A DNA stretch of 64,000 bases from Byssothecium circinans (taxonomy: Eukaryota; Ascomycota; Dothideomycetes; Pleosporales; Massarinaceae): the NCBI GenBank assembly GCA_010015675.1, contig ML976990.1:393327-457326 (forward strand), read 5' to 3'. The translations under genes were made by a program, and so were the position numbers. This document shows, piece after piece, positions 14,682-23,775 of the stretch; within the stretch, counting starts at the first letter, position 1; the number at the start of each line of letters is the position of its first letter. Below the pieces are notes generated by a model. The model was not told the origin of the DNA. It saw nothing but the letters and a program-made list of their open reading frames with translations, and ran no database searches.

Positions 14682-15004
14682 TCAACTCAACTGCATTTCC
14701 ACCCCAAAACCACCAGAGGACACCCATTGCCCCCCCACCTTCTCTCCGCCCTTCATATAGTACTGATACCGTCCATATCTCCCCAGACTCTTCTCCAGAG
14801 CCCCAATCCTATCGTCCACCCACCCAAAACCGTCCCCCGGCACCGCAACCTCCACGTCCACCTCTTCCAGATTTCCCTCCCCGTCAAGGACGAATCATTC
14901 GACATCGGCGACAGCCTTCCCAGTCAGAAAGGCGACCACCGCTCGTTTCTTCAAGCCAAAGTAAGGAGTTTCGAGAGATGCACGGCACCGTCTCCTGGAA
15001 GCTA
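14682..15004 (-). pseudogene. Unidentified coding remnant with an in-frame TGA
   Basis: On the minus strand one frame reads like protein for about 100 codons: SLETPYFGLKKRAVVAFLTG, then a TGA at 14895-14897, then FVLDGEGNLEEVDVEV and DDRIGALEKSLGRYGRYQYY, ending at a normal stop at 14682. The balanced composition and charged helical segment on both sides of the TGA suggest one gene with a nonsense mutation (a Ser codon TCA is one change away). I do not recognise the family and cannot fix the 5' end. Alternatives are a small unannotated intron or chance; two plus-strand frames over the same interval are proline/serine-rich and look like its shadow. Confidence 0.35.
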
Positions 15005-15149
15005 TGGGGGCACAAGGTTAAGACTGCCGCCATTCTTAGCATCCCACAACTAGCCATCTACAATCAATTAGCCGAAGGTATACCTCACGAGAGCAGAGTC
15101 AGACTGTCATTGATTTCCTAACCATAACCTTGCGCACGAAGAAGGTGCA

Positions 15150-16502
15150 TTAATCACCGCCGAAGACCAAAAGGCTTTGAATATTGATTCTGCCAAATCC
15201 ACGTTGGCGCAACAATTCCCGGCCACGATGGACCGGGAACTCGGCCACGGTCATGACGCTGACATGCTCCAGACCGATGTCAGCTTCATCTAATAGCTTT
15301 AGCACCGCACAAAGCGTCTCCCCTGTGGAAAGCACATCGTCCACGACCACCAAGGATGCGCCTCTGGGGACCACGTCCCGCTCCATCTCGATCCGCGTCT
15401 CTTTCGAACTGTGGGGTGCTGAAGACGAGATATGCGACGGCGACTTGGTAACAGAAACGGTGGGTGGAGGGAGCTTGCCAGCTTCACGAATGAGCACCAA
15501 GGGCACATCGACCCGCGAGGCCAACGCCGACGCATAGACAAAGCCGCCAACCTCGCAACACACCACGGCATGGACTTTGGCCCAGTCACCAGTGAAGTGG
15601 GTTTGCAATAGAGATGTGCACAGGGCCAGCCCGCCCGCTTGTTGTGAGATGCCGAGCACGTGGCGGAACTCGATGCCCGGACGTGGGAAGTCGGGGACCG
15701 GGCGCACCATATCTGCCAGTCGCTCTAGGTCCTCGTGGAAGAGAGGAAGAAGGTAATGTTCGGCGAATCGTCTCACCGCCTCACTTCCGGCCGTATCATT
15801 GTCGTAGATTAGACTGGGCCGGTAGTCCTTGTTGAAGTCCCCATCGTCGTCGTCGCCGCCGTCGCACCCTCGGCGGATCTGCCGCGTGTGTTTACTAGCT
15901 CGGATGTGAACCTCGAGCAGCCTGCTGTCGGGCACCAGATGCGAAAAGGCTGCGACGGGCGCCACGTCTCTCATCCCGGAGATCAGCAGCACGTCCACAT
16001 CTACGGCGGCGTGCACCACATTCAAAAAATGCTCCTCTGGCAGCCGAGGTCGTTGTCGCACTTGTGCCTGGAAAAACGCGGTCAATGCCGGCCGGTGTTG
16101 CTCCTTGTAGACACGATCGCAAAGCAGGCGGCTCAGGTCGGCACCGGTAGCCTCCGCGTATTCGCGCTTGGTCGCATCGCTGATGCTGACTGCCCGCGCC
16201 GTAAGGCTCTTCTGGGTGCATCTGAGGAACACGGAGACCCAGACGTCGGCACAAAAGTCTTTGCCGCTGCAGCTTTCGCCCGTGACAAGCACGATAAGCT
16301 TCGGTTGCATGGGCGCTTGCGCTGTCGGAAGCGGAAGAAGCGGGCAGGCGAAAGCCAGCACGTTGCGCGGGTCCAAGCTGTGCTTTAGACGGGCCAGCCG
16401 CGCCCGGTTCGGCCCGAAAGCCTTAGCCGCTAGCGCGGCGTCTCGGGGGTCCGGCCCGAGGTCAGCGCCGTAAGCTCCGCTACTCAAGCTCAACGACAAC
16501 AA
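15150..16502 (-). pseudogene. 3' part of a broken composite gene: BBE tail, phosphomevalonate-kinase-like kinase, adenine phosphoribosyltransferase
   Basis: Open frame of about 450 codons with no proper start; the frame stays open to about 16538 and then enters transposon sequence. The first about 55 residues match the berberine-bridge-enzyme (BBE) tail of FAD oxidases (SSGAYGADLG, GPNRARLARLKHSLDPRNV). A P-loop, GESCSGKD, follows, with a region like animal-type phosphomevalonate kinases (KREYAEATGADLSRLL, YKEQHRPAL, LISGMRD). The last about 170 residues resemble adenine phosphoribosyltransferase, with PDFPRPGIEFR and the PRPP site VVVDDVLSTGET. An in-frame ATG at 16310, just before the P-loop, could still give a 386-aa kinase-transferase if a promoter lies in the insertion. 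The missing front half lies at 18894-21057. Base composition is GC-rich, unlike the inserted DNA. Confidence 0.75.
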
Positions 16503-16615
16503 GTCCCCGACTAAGCTAGCGTACAGGGTTCCTGATCACCCAGGGATGCTGATCACTTGCTAAAACTCAACACCTTGCTCACCACTCGTGATTTCTCATC
16601 ACCCAGCCACCCAAA

Positions 16616-17956
16616 ATGGATACCCGTGAAGCAGCTATTCTAGCAGCTATTAACGATCTTAATTCTGGTGTTTTTCGCAGCCAACGAGCTGCTGCAAAGG
16701 CCTACAACATCCCGCAATCGACGCTCTCAACGCGTATACGCGGTGTACAGAGCAACCAAAACAGCTACGTATACCAGCAGCGATTAACTCCACAACAAGA
16801 AGACTTTCTTGTACAATAGATCCTTAAAGAAGACGCACGCGGTTTTCCTCCCTCACACGCTCGCGCACGAGATAACAATCCTATGGGTAAGCACTAGCTA
16901 TCCTTCTTTATCAAGCGCAACCCACGCGTCGCCTCTATTATGGGTTAGAAGATAGAGGCTGCGAGAGCTAAGGGAGCAACATAAAGGTAGATACGCAAGT
17001 TTCTTAAGCTCTATAAGTAGCTTCGCGTCAAGCTAGGTATACAGGCTAAGGATACGTGGAATATGGATGAGACTAGGAAGGCCCTAGGCGTATGTGCAAA
17101 CACTAGAGTACTCGCTAGCAGTTAGAAAAAGAAGGCTTACTATCAGTCTCTAGAGAATCGCGAGTGGGCGTCAATAATTAAGTGCGTTTTAGCAACAAGG
17201 AAGAAGCTGCGCCCTACAGTAATATTTAAAGGAAAGAACCTATAAAGCACTTAGTTTCCATTAACGATTCTAGACTAGCTATACGCAACCTTAGAGAATG
17301 GCTAGACATCTAATGCAATAGGTGCTAAGTAGTTGCAACGCGTATTTCTACTAGAAACTGCACCCTCACAGAATCGTTAGAGGATGCTAGTTTTAGATGG
17401 CCACGGCAGCCACGTTAACCTAGAATTCCTGTAGATCTGTAAATAGAATAAAGTTAGGCTTCTATTTCTCCCTGCGTACTCCTTACACGTTCTGCAGCCC
17501 CTAGATTTCTTGGTTTTCTTAGTAGTAAAACATTTCTATCGCTAGCAGATTTAGAAGTTATTACACCTAGATAATGCTGCCCTAGTTAAAAAGGAACGCT
17601 TTATTACTACCTACCACGCTGCTAGGGAGACTGCGATTACTGAAAGAGTAATTTGCGCTAGATAGGCTACTGCAGGCATCTGCTTATTAAATATTAAGTA
17701 GGTAGTTAACTCATCTTAGGTCGCTTAAAGGCCTATTACGCCACCCTGTTAGAATTAAGCTTAAACTGCTGAGAGTTATCTCTCTACCCCCCACGGCCTT
17801 CGTGATCTTTTTATAGCTCAGCGAGCGCTTTACAGAGAGCAGAGTATAGGCCGCAAGGCTCACCAGCTCTTTAAGAAAGCAGGCAAGGCAATTGCAACTG
17901 CAAATACACGCGCAGCAGAGCTAGAAGCAGAGAACAAAAGATTGCAAAGTCAACTT
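16616..17956 (+). pseudogene. Decayed Fot1/pogo-type transposase
   Basis: The first 67 codons are open (MDTREAAILAAINDL, then QRAAAKAYNIPQSTLSTRI), a psq-type helix-turn-helix followed by the start of a CENP-B/Tc5-like DNA-binding region. After a TAG at 16817 the homology continues with many stops, mostly TAG: segments such as LGVCANTRVLAS, KKKAYYQSLENREWASI and LVLDGHGSHVNLEFL followed by LLFLPAYSLHVLQPLDF are the DDE catalytic domain. The C-terminal part is a helical, Q/E/R-rich stretch (AAELEAENKRLQSQL) that runs into the assembly gap. The stop pattern fits CAG or TGG changed to TAG, as RIP would produce. Non-functional. Confidence 0.85.
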
Positions 17957-18611
17957 NNNNNNNNNNNNNNNNNNNNNNNNNNNNNNNNNNNNNNNNNNNN
18001 NNNNNNNNNNNNNNNNNNNNNNNNNNNNNNNNNNNNNNNNNNNNNNNNNNNNNNNNNNNNNNNNNNNNNNNNNNNNNNNNNNNNNNNNNNNNNNNNNNNN
18101 NNNNNNNNNNNNNNNNNNNNNNNNNNNNNNNNNNNNNNNNNNNNNNNNNNNNNNNNNNNNNNNNNNNNNNNNNNNNNNNNNNNNNNNNNNNNNNNNNNNN
18201 NNNNNNNNNNNNNNNNNNNNNNNNNNNNNNNNNNNNNNNNNNNNNNNNNNNNNNNNNNNNNNNNNNNNNNNNNNNNNNNNNNNNNNNNNNNNNNNNNNNN
18301 NNNNNNNNNNNNNNNNNNNNNNNNNNNNNNNNNNNNNNNNNNNNNNNNNNNNNNNNNNNNNNNNNNNNNNNNNNNNNNNNNNNNNNNNNNNNNNNNNNNN
18401 NNNNNNNNNNNNNNNNNNNNNNNNNNNNNNNNNNNNNNNNNNNNNNNNNNNNNNNNNNNNNNNNNNNNNNNNNNNNNNNNNNNNNNNNNNNNNNNNNNNN
18501 NNNNNNNNNNNNNNNNNNNNNNNNNNNNNNNNNNNNNNNNNNNNNNNNNNNNNNNNNNNNNNNNNNNNNNNNNNNNNNNNNNNNNNNNNNNNNNNNNNNN
18601 NNNNNNNNNNN
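17957..18611. other. Assembly gap
   Basis: 655 undetermined bases. Its true length is unknown. The open frame across it is an artefact of unknown codons. Confidence 0.99.
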
Positions 18612-18895
18612 ATAGTATAACTTCCTAGTTAATAGTTTTATTAGAAAAAACCTAATATAAAATATATTCTAAATAGTATACTTTACTTCTAAAAAAATAT
18701 TATTTTTTAATTTTAAAGACTTAAGTTTTAGTACTTTTATACTTTTTTCTTTAAACTAATTATTATTAAAAAACTAAAATTTTAAAGTTATAAAGATAGT
18801 TTTTCTCTATAACTTTAGTTAAGGAAGCTTTTAAAAAGAAAAAGTAATTAAAAAGTTATATAGCTTTAAAGTTACTTATTTTCTTTAATTTTCCT
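18612..18895. repeat. Extremely AT-rich block
   Basis: About 280 bp made almost only of A and T with long TTTAAA/ATAATA stretches, abutting GC-rich coding sequence. No frame or RNA feature. This composition is typical of heavily RIP-mutated repeat DNA in ascomycetes; the parent repeat cannot be identified. Confidence 0.75.
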
Positions 18896-20328
18896 AGTAA
18901 AAGGCGGGCGTTACGCGAATCCGGGCGTTACGCGCACGGACACGGTATACCCACCGCACAGCACATCGTGCGGCTTCGGTGTCATCTTGGTCGCGGAGCC
19001 AGACGCCGGTTACCACGCAGGCAAAGTCCCAGTCTCGACAGCCAAAGGCGGTGGCATCGGCCGCAACATTGCCGACCGCCCCTCCACCTTGCAGCAGATG
19101 GAGATAGCAGAGCGGCGAGGGGCGAGTCTCAACCGCCGCCACCAAACGGTCGACAACGTTCGCTTCTCCGATGCGTTTTAAGAACACACATCTCTTGAAC
19201 GAGGACGTCTTGCCGCCACCGTGCCCGCCGTGCATCACGGACACGTACATCTCCGTCTCGAACAAACCGACGCCGTCCACGGCCTTGGAACCGTCTTCCG
19301 GCCCCCCAATTGCACCCATGGGCGTGTGCGTGGGTGTTGTAAAGGTGAGCCCAGTCGAGGAAGCTTCGACCATGGCCACTCCAAGATGCAGCTGGCCGGC
19401 GTCCCAGTACAGATACGCGTCTGCAGAACAGTTCTGGGGGAGCTTCCTGGCGACAAGTTCATCAAAGTCTCTGAGCTTTAGCCGCGCCTCGACGTTGTCG
19501 CTTAGCGGGACCACCCAGTTTCGAGCCAAGTAGGTTGGAGCCGCATAAGCCTTGAAAGTCACGCTGACCACGATGCCAAAGTTGGTTCCGGCGCCTTTTA
19601 TCGCCCATAACAGATCCTGTTCGTTTTCCGGGCGAACGACACCGGCTGGCCGGTGTGGCCTGGGTACACTGCCGACACAGAGGATCTGGCCAGAGTCGAC
19701 GCTGACCACAATGGCACCGACAATGGCGTCGCATGCGAGCCCGTGCAACCTAGCCAGGTGCCCGATGCCGCCTTGTAGCCACAGCCCCGCACCTACGCTT
19801 GGGCGAGCTCCCAGGGGTACTGTCACGCCCGCCGCCATGGTCTTGTGGATGATATCCCCCGTCTTGCAGCCAGCCTCGGCGACGACCAAGGAACTGGAAC
19901 CGGAATCGGAATCTGAATGTCCTTTCATCCTCCCCCGCAGGGAGAATGTTTATTTGGTCAAAGGCGCTCATGTCGACGGAGACAACGTTCGGCCAGAGGC
20001 AGTGGCCACTATGACCCCCGCCGACGACGGTTAGGCCGACCCCGTGCTTTAGAGCCCATCGAACACACTGCTGGAGGTGTTGGACCTCTGTCGGCCTCAT
20101 AATCGACGCGGGCCGGTGGAGGCGAGCCTCCCGGTTTTTAACTCTCTCGTCCCCTTCCATTAGTGGTACCTGCGTCGTCAGCTCCGGCAACGTGGTTGCA
20201 TGTTGGGTAAAGGCGACCATGATGTTGGGCGAGCTGAATAAGAGATGGTCTGGGTGGGCTTCCTCGCGACGGCCTAAGGCGCGGCACTCCTTGCGCCAAT
20301 CGACTCGGATAGCCTTGTCGACCTCCAT
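18894..20328 (-). pseudogene. Front part of FAD-linked oxidase (FAD_binding_4) of the broken composite gene
   Basis: Two overlapping frames. 20328 down to about 19925 reads MEVDKAIRVDWRKE, then ASIMRPTEVQHLQQCV and VVGGGHSGHCLW, where the His of GGGHS is the usual covalent FAD site. About 19925 to 18894 continues in another frame with SLVVAEAGCKTGDI, RPSVGAGLWLQGGIGHLARL and ENEQDLLWAIKGAGTNFGIV. No GT donor lies in the overlap, so this is a frameshift rather than an intron. The frame ends at a TAG in AT-rich DNA after RWVYRV; the expected BBE tail is at 16502-16350. The ATG at 20328 follows the methyltransferase stop after 3 nt in the same frame, so it is probably an internal Met. FAD oxidases of this class oxidise alcohols, amines or C-C bonds; the substrate is unknown. 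Confidence 0.8.
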
Positions 20329-20331
20329 ATC

Positions 20332-21057
20332 CTACATGACAAACCCCGCGACGAAAGGAGCAAAGCAGTCCAGCACTTCATCGTCATCTGCGATGCGAAG
20401 GAATCCAGTAGGGAAAGAAGCCGTTCGATGACACACCAAGCCATCGAGGCGCAGAGCCCCGTCGCGGTGGAAAACCGCTACCATTCCGCCTTGTGGCCAT
20501 TCAACAAGCAGTTCCAGCGCTCGTTCGATGGATCTGCGTTTGAGCTTCATGCCGTACATGCTGTGGCAGAATAGGATAATGTCGTATTTTTCGTCATTAT
20601 CCTTCGTAGTAGTACTGGCACCGCTCTCTATGTTGTCCTGCAGACCGAATGGAATTCGATGGATGTCGGGCGGTTTTTGCATACAGGGCAGTGGGGACAC
20701 CGTCTCGAAGGTAGAGCAGAGCCATTTTTCCAACCTCGTCGCAAACAAGCCGTTAGGCTCGAATGCAGTGTATTTCCTGACCTTCTGTCTCAGACGTTCG
20801 GGAAGAAATCCAAGTACGCTCTTCGGGCCGGGTCCGATTTCCAGTACTGAAATATCGATACGCGAGTTGAAGAGAGGGGTTAGCAGCTGAGATAGTTGAG
20901 GGATAATGAAGTCTTGGTACAGCATCCATCCTGAGTTTCGCATTAAGATTTCGAAGCCAGCGCTATACTGTGTGTCGGACAATGGCTGCTTCGGAGACAA
21001 TGCCGTTGCATTGGCTTTCTGTCTGAGGGCCCGCTTTAGGGTGTCGAGGGTGGCCAT
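20332..21057 (-). CDS. SAM-dependent methyltransferase module, probably N-terminal domain of the composite gene
   Basis: Open frame of 241 aa from ATG 21057 (MATLDTLKRALRQKA); an ATG at 21192 would extend it. Motif I of class I methyltransferases is visible as SVLEIGPGPKSVLGFLP, with an acidic ribose-binding position in FEPNGLFATRLE, and DIILFCHSMYGM as the post-motif strand. The fold recalls histamine-methyltransferase-like fungal proteins; the substrate is unknown. The frame ends at TAG 20332-20334, and the oxidase frame starts in register 3 nt later, so the ancestral protein was probably a methyltransferase-oxidase fusion with CAG at this position. As it stands this piece could still make a separate methyltransferase. 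Divergent from GTP cyclohydrolase I with 355 bp between starts. Confidence 0.7.
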   Translation of the reverse strand: MATLDTLKRALRQKANATALSPKQPLSDTQYSAGFEILMRNSGWMLYQDFIIPQLSQLLTPLFNSRIDISVLEIGPGPKSVLGFLPERLRQKVRKYTAFEPNGLFATRLEKWLCSTFETVSPLPCMQKPPDIHRIPFGLQDNIESGASTTTKDNDEKYDIILFCHSMYGMKLKRRSIERALELLVEWPQGGMVAVFHRDGALRLDGLVCHRTASFPTGFLRIADDDEVLDCFAPFVAGFVM

Positions 21058-21412
21058 TTCAGTTCGTCTGAGTGTGTGAGTACCTCCCACGATGGTGACG
21101 TTGGTTGATGTGGGCCTTGTTGAGGTCAACAACCGTATATTGAAGCGGATTAAAAATGAGGATGAAGCAGTGAAAAGAGGGGTTGACTGCATGATACCAA
21201 ATTGGGGTGCGTTTTTGACCGGTACATGAACATGGGCAGGCCGGGGCGTCCGTGATCCACATGATGGACGTAGCCTCGCTGACCCGCCAAAACATGCACA
21301 TGGGCCATCGACATCATCAAGGCCAGTGCAAGTTTTTGATTTCGGTCATCGTTGAACAACACTAATACATATCCCCCCAAAGCCGCCGCCTACCGTCCGA
21401 AAACTCCCCGCC
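21058..21412. promoter_or_regulatory. Divergent promoter between composite gene and GTP cyclohydrolase I
   Basis: 355 bp between the two start codons, the arrangement expected of co-regulated fungal pathway genes. No specific binding site can be named with confidence. Confidence 0.5.
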
Positions 21413-22428
21413 ATGGACCCACCGCCGTTGCCTCTGAGCGAACCCACCGAGGCTCGCGACAAGAAAGAGAGAGACTCTCTGTATGCGCAGATACAGAACT
21501 CAAATCGGGGTCGTCAGGCCGTGAACTTCGACGAACTGCCGAAATCATCCACAAGCGCGAATATAGATGGCAGCAACGGCTCCGAGACACATCAGATGAT
21601 ACATAGCGAGATCGACGTGGAAGGGTGCAACGAGCGTAGTCCTATGACACCATTAGCTACAAGCCGCGTACAGAGCCCCTACGTCCAGCATCCCACGATC
21701 GACTTTGATGGCTTGAGTTGGCCAAGTAGGTAGATCTGCTGGCGGAAGACTGCAGGCTAACTGACCTATCCAAGGTCGAAGAACACTCCAGAGGAAGGAG
21801 GCGACCGAGAAGGAAAAGGAAGAATGCCTGGTCAAGCTGTCAGGGGCTATAAGGACAATTCTGGAATGCGTGGGCGAGGACCCTGACCGAGAGGGCCTGC
21901 TTAATACCCCAGAGCGCTATGCGAAGGCCATGCTCTTTTTTACAAAAGGCTACGAAGAGAACCTGCGTGCCATCGTGAACGGCGCCGTGTTTCATGAAGA
22001 CCACGATGAGATGGTAATCGTTAAAGATATTGAGTTCTTTTCGCTTTGCGAGCACCACCTCGTGCCATTCTCTGGGAAGGTATAATTCCTATCCCCTTCC
22101 CTAGTCTATTACAGACTAACGCCAGATGCACATCGGATACATCCCCAACCGCCGGGTAATTGGCCTCTCCAAGATCGCTAGAATGGTTGAAATGTTCTCG
22201 CGGCGACTTCAAGTCCAGGAACGGCTCACAAAGCAGGTTGGCCTTGCCCTCTCCGAAATGCTCCAGCCGCAAGGCGTCGGCCTCGTTGTAGAGTCCAGCC
22301 ATCTCTGCATGGTGATGCGCGGGGTGCAGAAGACTGGAGCAATTACCGTTACTAGTTGCATGCTCGGCGGCTTCAGGTCGACCGCTAAAACGAGGGAGGA
22401 GTTTTTGAACCTCATCGGCCGAAACTAA
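21413..22428 (+). CDS. GTP cyclohydrolase I
   Basis: Three exons, 21413-21725, 21775-22079 and 22126-22428, introns of 49 and 46 nt, 306 aa. It converts GTP to 7,8-dihydroneopterin triphosphate and formate, the first step of folate and pterin synthesis. The catalytic domain starts near residue 125: [19 protein letters not shown], then [13 protein letters not shown] (zinc Cys and His), [28 protein letters not shown] and [14 protein letters not shown] with the second zinc Cys. All expected active-site residues are present, so the gene looks intact. The N-terminal about 110 residues are a variable extension. Its place opposite the broken composite gene suggests a pathway-specific copy rather than the folate housekeeping gene; that is inference. 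Confidence 0.93.
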
Positions 22429-23277
22429 AACTGCCACATTTGGACTATCCTAGGCTACGAGCTACTTCTGAAGGAGATATCGACAATCGAGGTTCAGCAG
22501 ACGAAATGTGGACATGGATACACAACAACTACTACTAGGGCTTAGGCGGCCAAGTCTATTACCATGTATGTAGAACCTTGGACGGCTAGCTTCTACAATT
22601 AAGCCTGCTACTACATTCCAACTGTAGAATAGTGACACATCGACTAAATCTTCAAAGGCTTGCGAGGCCGAGACTTCAGAGGTCTCGTGGAACTGGAAGG
22701 AATGGTTGTACAGGGACCATTACTTGGCCAGCTTCAGTTTTTAAGGAGGCATGGTGAGAATGGTTAGATTCGACGTAAGGGATCAAAATGATGTCGATCA
22801 AGCTAATACGAATGATTGCGGGACGGTTGGCACGGATCAGGTGGGGACGCAATCCTGTTCATGCAGGACGAACTTTTCCTGGCAACTTCTCAACCTGCTG
22901 ATCCCCAAGAGATGTGATGAGCGGCTGGGCGTTGATGAGACGGCGCAGATTATTGACCGGTGATTCTGACCGGTGATTCTGACCACTGATTTCGTACCCA
23001 GCCAGCTCCCCGCATATCTACATTATTGAGACTGGTACCACATCGCCGATGTGTTGCAGCCGTGCCAATGGTGAAAGAGTTACTGTTGCACAGCGTATTG
23101 CGGGACCCGCGAGATGGCGTGTCCCCGCTCTACTTGTCGGGCTATGCATGGAATAATGTTCAGCATTTAGTAGTATTCAGGCCCTCACGAAGTGCTCGCA
23201 CCAGATATCGCTGTTGCCTAACTACACTGGCAACCTCTCTCCATCAAGCTCAAGGCACGATCGTTTCGCAATCCAAG
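22429..23277. other. Intergenic, 849 bp
   Basis: No gene recognised. Holds a short tandem repeat at 22955-22993 (separate entry). The frame of the downstream zinc-finger gene is open upstream of its likely start from about 23026. Confidence 0.5.
22955..22993. repeat. 13-bp tandem repeat, three units
   Basis: The unit GACCGGTGATTCT occurs twice without change and a third time with substitutions (GACCACTGATTTC). Confidence 0.8.
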
Positions 23278-23775
23278 ATGGGGAGGAAGAAGTTCGCCAA
23301 GCCCAACGGAGAGACGCGGACCTCCTTCATGTTTCCGTCTCTCCATCAGAACGTCGCGAACGCAGTCTCCGACAAAATCGCCTCAACGAGGTTCCACGGA
23401 AAGGATGACGACAGAGATTCCACCAACGAATACTCGACGCATGTCATGGGCAAGTTCAGGTGCAACAACCAAGCCTGTTCCACGGGTGGCTGGGGGAGCA
23501 AGAAGGTTGCTATATTGATAAGGAGATATCCCAAGAACGGGTACAACGCCGTGGTGTTCAACCAGCGCTGCAGGTCCTGCAACCGGCTAGGTACTCTCAC
23601 ACTGGACGAGGAATCATACGTCGACCGAGTCGCATACAGACTCAAGAAGTGGGCGGGCGTTCCAATGGAGCAGCAACAGTACACACGAAAAGAAGGCCTA
23701 CCGCACGAGAGCAGTCTCTGCGAAGGTTGCAAGAGAGGTGTTTGTCGGCAGGCAAATGACTGGGCATATTATTAG
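23278..23775 (+). CDS. 3CxxC-type zinc-finger protein
   Basis: Single exon, 165 aa from MGRKKFAKPNGE. It carries CxxC-like pairs spaced as in the 3CxxC zinc-finger family: CNNQACSTGGWGSKK, NQRCRSCNRLG and CEGCKRGVC. The segment MGKFRCNN before the first pair and RRYPKNGYNAVVFNQRC between pairs are typical. Fungal members are small, often multicopy proteins without a settled function; related vertebrate receptor-transporter proteins act in trafficking. The frame is open upstream to 23026, but that part is poorly conserved in character, so I use the internal Met. Confidence 0.8.
   Translation: MGRKKFAKPNGETRTSFMFPSLHQNVANAVSDKIASTRFHGKDDDRDSTNEYSTHVMGKFRCNNQACSTGGWGSKKVAILIRRYPKNGYNAVVFNQRCRSCNRLGTLTLDEESYVDRVAYRLKKWAGVPMEQQQYTRKEGLPHESSLCEGCKRGVCRQANDWAYY

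Larger units (their letters stand above)
16522..18895. mobile_element. Inserted DNA splitting the composite gene
   Basis: Sequence between the two halves of the oxidase gene. It starts at a TA dinucleotide followed by CAGGGTTCC, as expected of a pogo/Tc1-mariner terminus and its TA target site. It contains a decayed transposase, a 655-bp assembly gap and an AT-rich block, and ends where GC-rich oxidase coding sequence resumes near 18896. The second terminal repeat is not seen and may lie in the gap, so it is unclear whether this is one element or nested insertions. Confidence 0.7.

Noticed and set aside
14645..15121. Plus-strand proline-rich frames of 136 and 158 codons
   Set aside because: Low complexity, no partner exon; the minus strand reads more like protein.
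15888..16388. Plus-strand frame of 166 codons
   Set aside because: Antisense shadow of the GC-rich kinase module.
17942..18628. Long open frame of 228 codons
   Set aside because: It is open only because it runs across undetermined bases.
19552..20034. Plus-strand frame of 160 codons
   Set aside because: Antisense to the FAD oxidase, composition driven by GC-rich coding DNA.
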